In this document: positions 62,553 through 64,000 of the stretch, piece by piece | Position numbering within the stretch: the stretch's first letter is position 1 | Layout of the letters: each line of letters begins with the position of its first letter | Assembly: GCA_949289445.1 (NCBI GenBank) | Contig: CASEOD010000136.1 | Coordinates: 1-64,000 of the forward strand | DNA from: an uncultured Eubacteriales bacterium | GTDB lineage: Bacteria > Bacillota > Clostridia > Peptostreptococcales > Anaerovoracaceae | Direction: 5' to 3' | DNA length: 64,000 bases | Notes under the pieces: generated by a model | The model's input: the letters and a program-made list of their open reading frames with translations, nothing else | Told to the model about the DNA's origin: nothing | The model's database searches: none | Translations under genes and position numbers: made by a program

Positions 62553-63188
62553 CTATTTGTCCTGACCCTTGACAGCGTACTGGATTCTTACCAGACTTCC
62601 TTTGCCGCCGGGAACTGCTCCCTTAACCAGCATCAGGTTTCTGTCAGTATCAACTTTTACTAAAACAACATTCTGCACTGTAACGGTTTCGCGACCCATT
62701 CTTCCAGGAGCCTTGTTGCCCTTGAACACTCTGGAAGGATAAGTACCTGCTGCCAGAGCGCCGGCCAGTCTCTTGTGTTTGGAACCGTGAGTCATCGGAC
62801 CTCTGTGATGTCCGTGTCTCTTGATGTTACCCTGAGTGCCTTTACCTTTGGAGGTACCTGTGATATCCAGCTTGCTGCCTTCTTCAAAATCGGCAACAGT
62901 GATAATCTGTCCAACCTCGTAGGTTTCGCCGTCTTCTACTCTGAACTCTGCCAGGTGCTTCTTTGCGGAAACGCCGCTCTTTGCAAAGTGACCTGTCAGC
63001 GGTTTGTTCACTCTGTGAGCCTTCTGGTCTTCAAATCCAACCTGTACCGCATTGTAACCGTCGGTTTCAACTGTCTTGACCTGAGTTACAACTTCAGGAC
63101 CGGCTTCGATAACTGTTACAGGAATCACTTCTCCTGTTTCTGCGAAAATCTGAGTCATTCCGATTTTCTTGCCTAAAATTGCTTTCAT
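62553..63188 (-). CDS. rplC: Ribosomal protein L3
   Basis: The 211-residue protein starts [21 protein letters not shown] and has [27 protein letters not shown], the loop near the peptidyl transferase centre. AAGGAG precedes the ATG. Confidence 0.98.
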   Translation of the reverse strand: MKAILGKKIGMTQIFAETGEVIPVTVIEAGPEVVTQVKTVETDGYNAVQVGFEDQKAHRVNKPLTGHFAKSGVSAKKHLAEFRVEDGETYEVGQIITVADFEEGSKLDITGTSKGKGTQGNIKRHGHHRGPMTHGSKHKRLAGALAAGTYPSRVFKGNKAPGRMGRETVTVQNVVLVKVDTDRNLMLVKGAVPGGKGSLVRIQYAVKGQDK

Positions 63189-63404
63189 ATTGTTTCTCCT
63201 TTTCTCTTACATTGGATTACTCTGGTTTGGAAGCCCTAGCCCGAATTGCAAGGCAAATCAATGGCAGGTCTCCTGCGAAGATTCCCCAAAACTTGTTTTG
63301 GCTGGAATCGACCGCTGGACCGGCGCCGGCAGCCTGACACAGGATGGCCGCCTCTTCCCTCTCATGTAATCTTACTAAGGGGAGTACCCTTACACTTTTT
63401 TCTC
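63189..63404 (-). other. Structured 216-base spacer between rpsJ and rplC
   Basis: No gene is seen. A strong two-part hairpin spans 63280-63309: GATTCC/GGAATC outside and CCAAAAC/GTTTTGG inside a 2-base loop. GCAGG-TCT-CCTGC (63264-63276) lies beside it. rpsJ and rplC are usually tens of bases apart, so the insert is notable; it may be an L3/L4 leader-like control site or a small mobile hairpin. Confidence 0.5.
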
Positions 63405-63716
63405 TTAGAGTTTGATTTCGATATCCACGCCTGCAGGCAGGTCCAGCTTGGTTAAAGCGTCTGTGGTCTGCAGTGTAGCGTTGGTGATGTCAATCAGTCT
63501 CTTGTGAGTTCTCTGTTCGAACTGTTCTCTGCTGTCTTTGTACTTGTGAACAGCTCTCAGAATTGTTACGACTTCTTTCTCTGTCGGCAGAGGAATCGGT
63601 CCGGAAACATCTGCGCCTGTCTTCTTGGCGGTTTCCACGATCTTTGCTGCTGACTGATCCAGTAACGCATGGTCATAAGCCTTAAGTTTAATTCTGATTT
63701 TCTGTAATTCGCTCAT
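63405..63716 (-). CDS. rpsJ: Ribosomal protein S10
   Basis: The 103-residue protein shows [45 protein letters not shown] sequence ([17 protein letters not shown]) and [14 protein letters not shown]. It is the first gene of the superoperon in view; AGGAGGAAG precedes the ATG. Confidence 0.98.
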   Translation of the reverse strand: MSELQKIRIKLKAYDHALLDQSAAKIVETAKKTGADVSGPIPLPTEKEVVTILRAVHKYKDSREQFEQRTHKRLIDITNATLQTTDALTKLDLPAGVDIEIKL

Positions 63717-64000
63717 TTTCTTCCTCCTAAAAAATTTTCTGTACTGTTTTCGCTATGCTTGTACAAGGGGTTCTTTCTGACTCGGAGTTTCAGTGGAGCG
63801 ACCGCCGAAACCCTGTCAGGCGCCTGCTTTACATGACGTGTGCGGTGGAATTGCTTACTTTGCACACGGCTCCGTGCGTTTCTTTATTTTTCGCACAAAG
63901 CAAAAGCCGGCGAACACCTTCGCCCCCATCAGGTGGGGACAATTCTCCGTAGAAATTACCGGATAGCTCCGCAACTTCCTACTTCATCGCCTTAAGCAAG
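63717..64000 (-). other. Leader region upstream of rpsJ, no gene recognised
   Basis: About 285 bases with GC-rich dyads (for example CACGG-CT-CCGTG at 63865-63876) and no credible reading frame with a ribosome site on the minus strand. It probably holds the promoter or leader of the S10 operon or the spacer after a tuf/fusA-type gene beyond the edge. Confidence 0.45.

Noticed and set aside
1..64000. CRISPR arrays, prophage, insertion sequences, rRNA or tRNA genes
   Set aside because: No regularly spaced repeats, transposase or integrase motifs, or cloverleaf/rRNA sequences were recognised by eye.

Overview
The window reads as a chromosomal segment of a strictly anaerobic, amino-acid-fermenting member of the Clostridia (low-to-moderate GC Firmicute). 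The evidence is pyruvate:ferredoxin oxidoreductase together with an electron-bifurcating NfnAB pair and a polyferredoxin, Firmicute-type AGGAGG ribosome sites, a zinc-type S14 protein, an anaerobic-type cobaltochelatase under cobalamin riboswitches, and sigma-54 regulation of small-molecule genes. No rRNA, tRNA, CRISPR array, insertion sequence or phage gene was recognised.

Layout. 1-6.3 kb: end of murB, an AI-2E/PerM-type permease, a 79-residue orphan protein, a decayed Fic-domain protein, a YfcE-type phosphoesterase, D-serine dehydratase, and an orphan protein made of three exact-period 90-residue repeats behind a sigma-54 promoter. 6.35-17.2 kb: a leftward four-gene operon headed by a sigma-54 activator whose sensor domain resembles 3,5-diaminohexanoate dehydrogenase of lysine fermentation. 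It is followed by a 1586-residue multidomain protein (HD, helical repeats, NadD-like nucleotidyltransferase, acetyltransferase-like and phosphoribosyltransferase-like parts), a degenerate lactate/malate dehydrogenase homologue and a flavodoxin-fold reductase. The divergent neighbour, an NhaC-type antiporter, has a consensus sigma-54 promoter. The operon is thus flanked on both sides by sigma-54-driven genes, and this is the best candidate here for an undescribed system.

17.3-21.6 kb: pstSCAB-phoU behind a Pho-box-like promoter; its PstS is circularly permuted. 21.6-22.9 kb: macrodomain protein and class I amidotransferase-type hydrolase. 23.2-31.8 kb: the core redox operon, polyferredoxin - PFOR - NfnA - NfnB, and a divergent aldo/keto reductase with ferredoxin motifs. 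31.9-42 kb: an LCP cell-wall protein, the pantothenate operon (DUF2520 protein, panB, panC, panD), an AIR-synthase-like protein, ligA and pcrA. 42-45.4 kb: a TIM-barrel epimerase-like protein, a formimidoylglutamase-like ureohydrolase and cbiK, with two cobalamin riboswitches of which one precedes the ureohydrolase. 45.4-47.9 kb: a PadR regulator with two DUF2812 membrane proteins and a duplicated operator in the promoter.

47.9-64 kb: the conserved S10-spc-alpha ribosomal superoperon, read leftward from rpsJ to rplQ and including secY, adk, map, infA and rpoA. It is canonical in order. Its oddities are a long charged tail on S3 and several spacers of about 100-215 bases with strong dyads.

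All calls are from reading motifs, frames and context; no database search was run. Family names with low confidence are marked as such.
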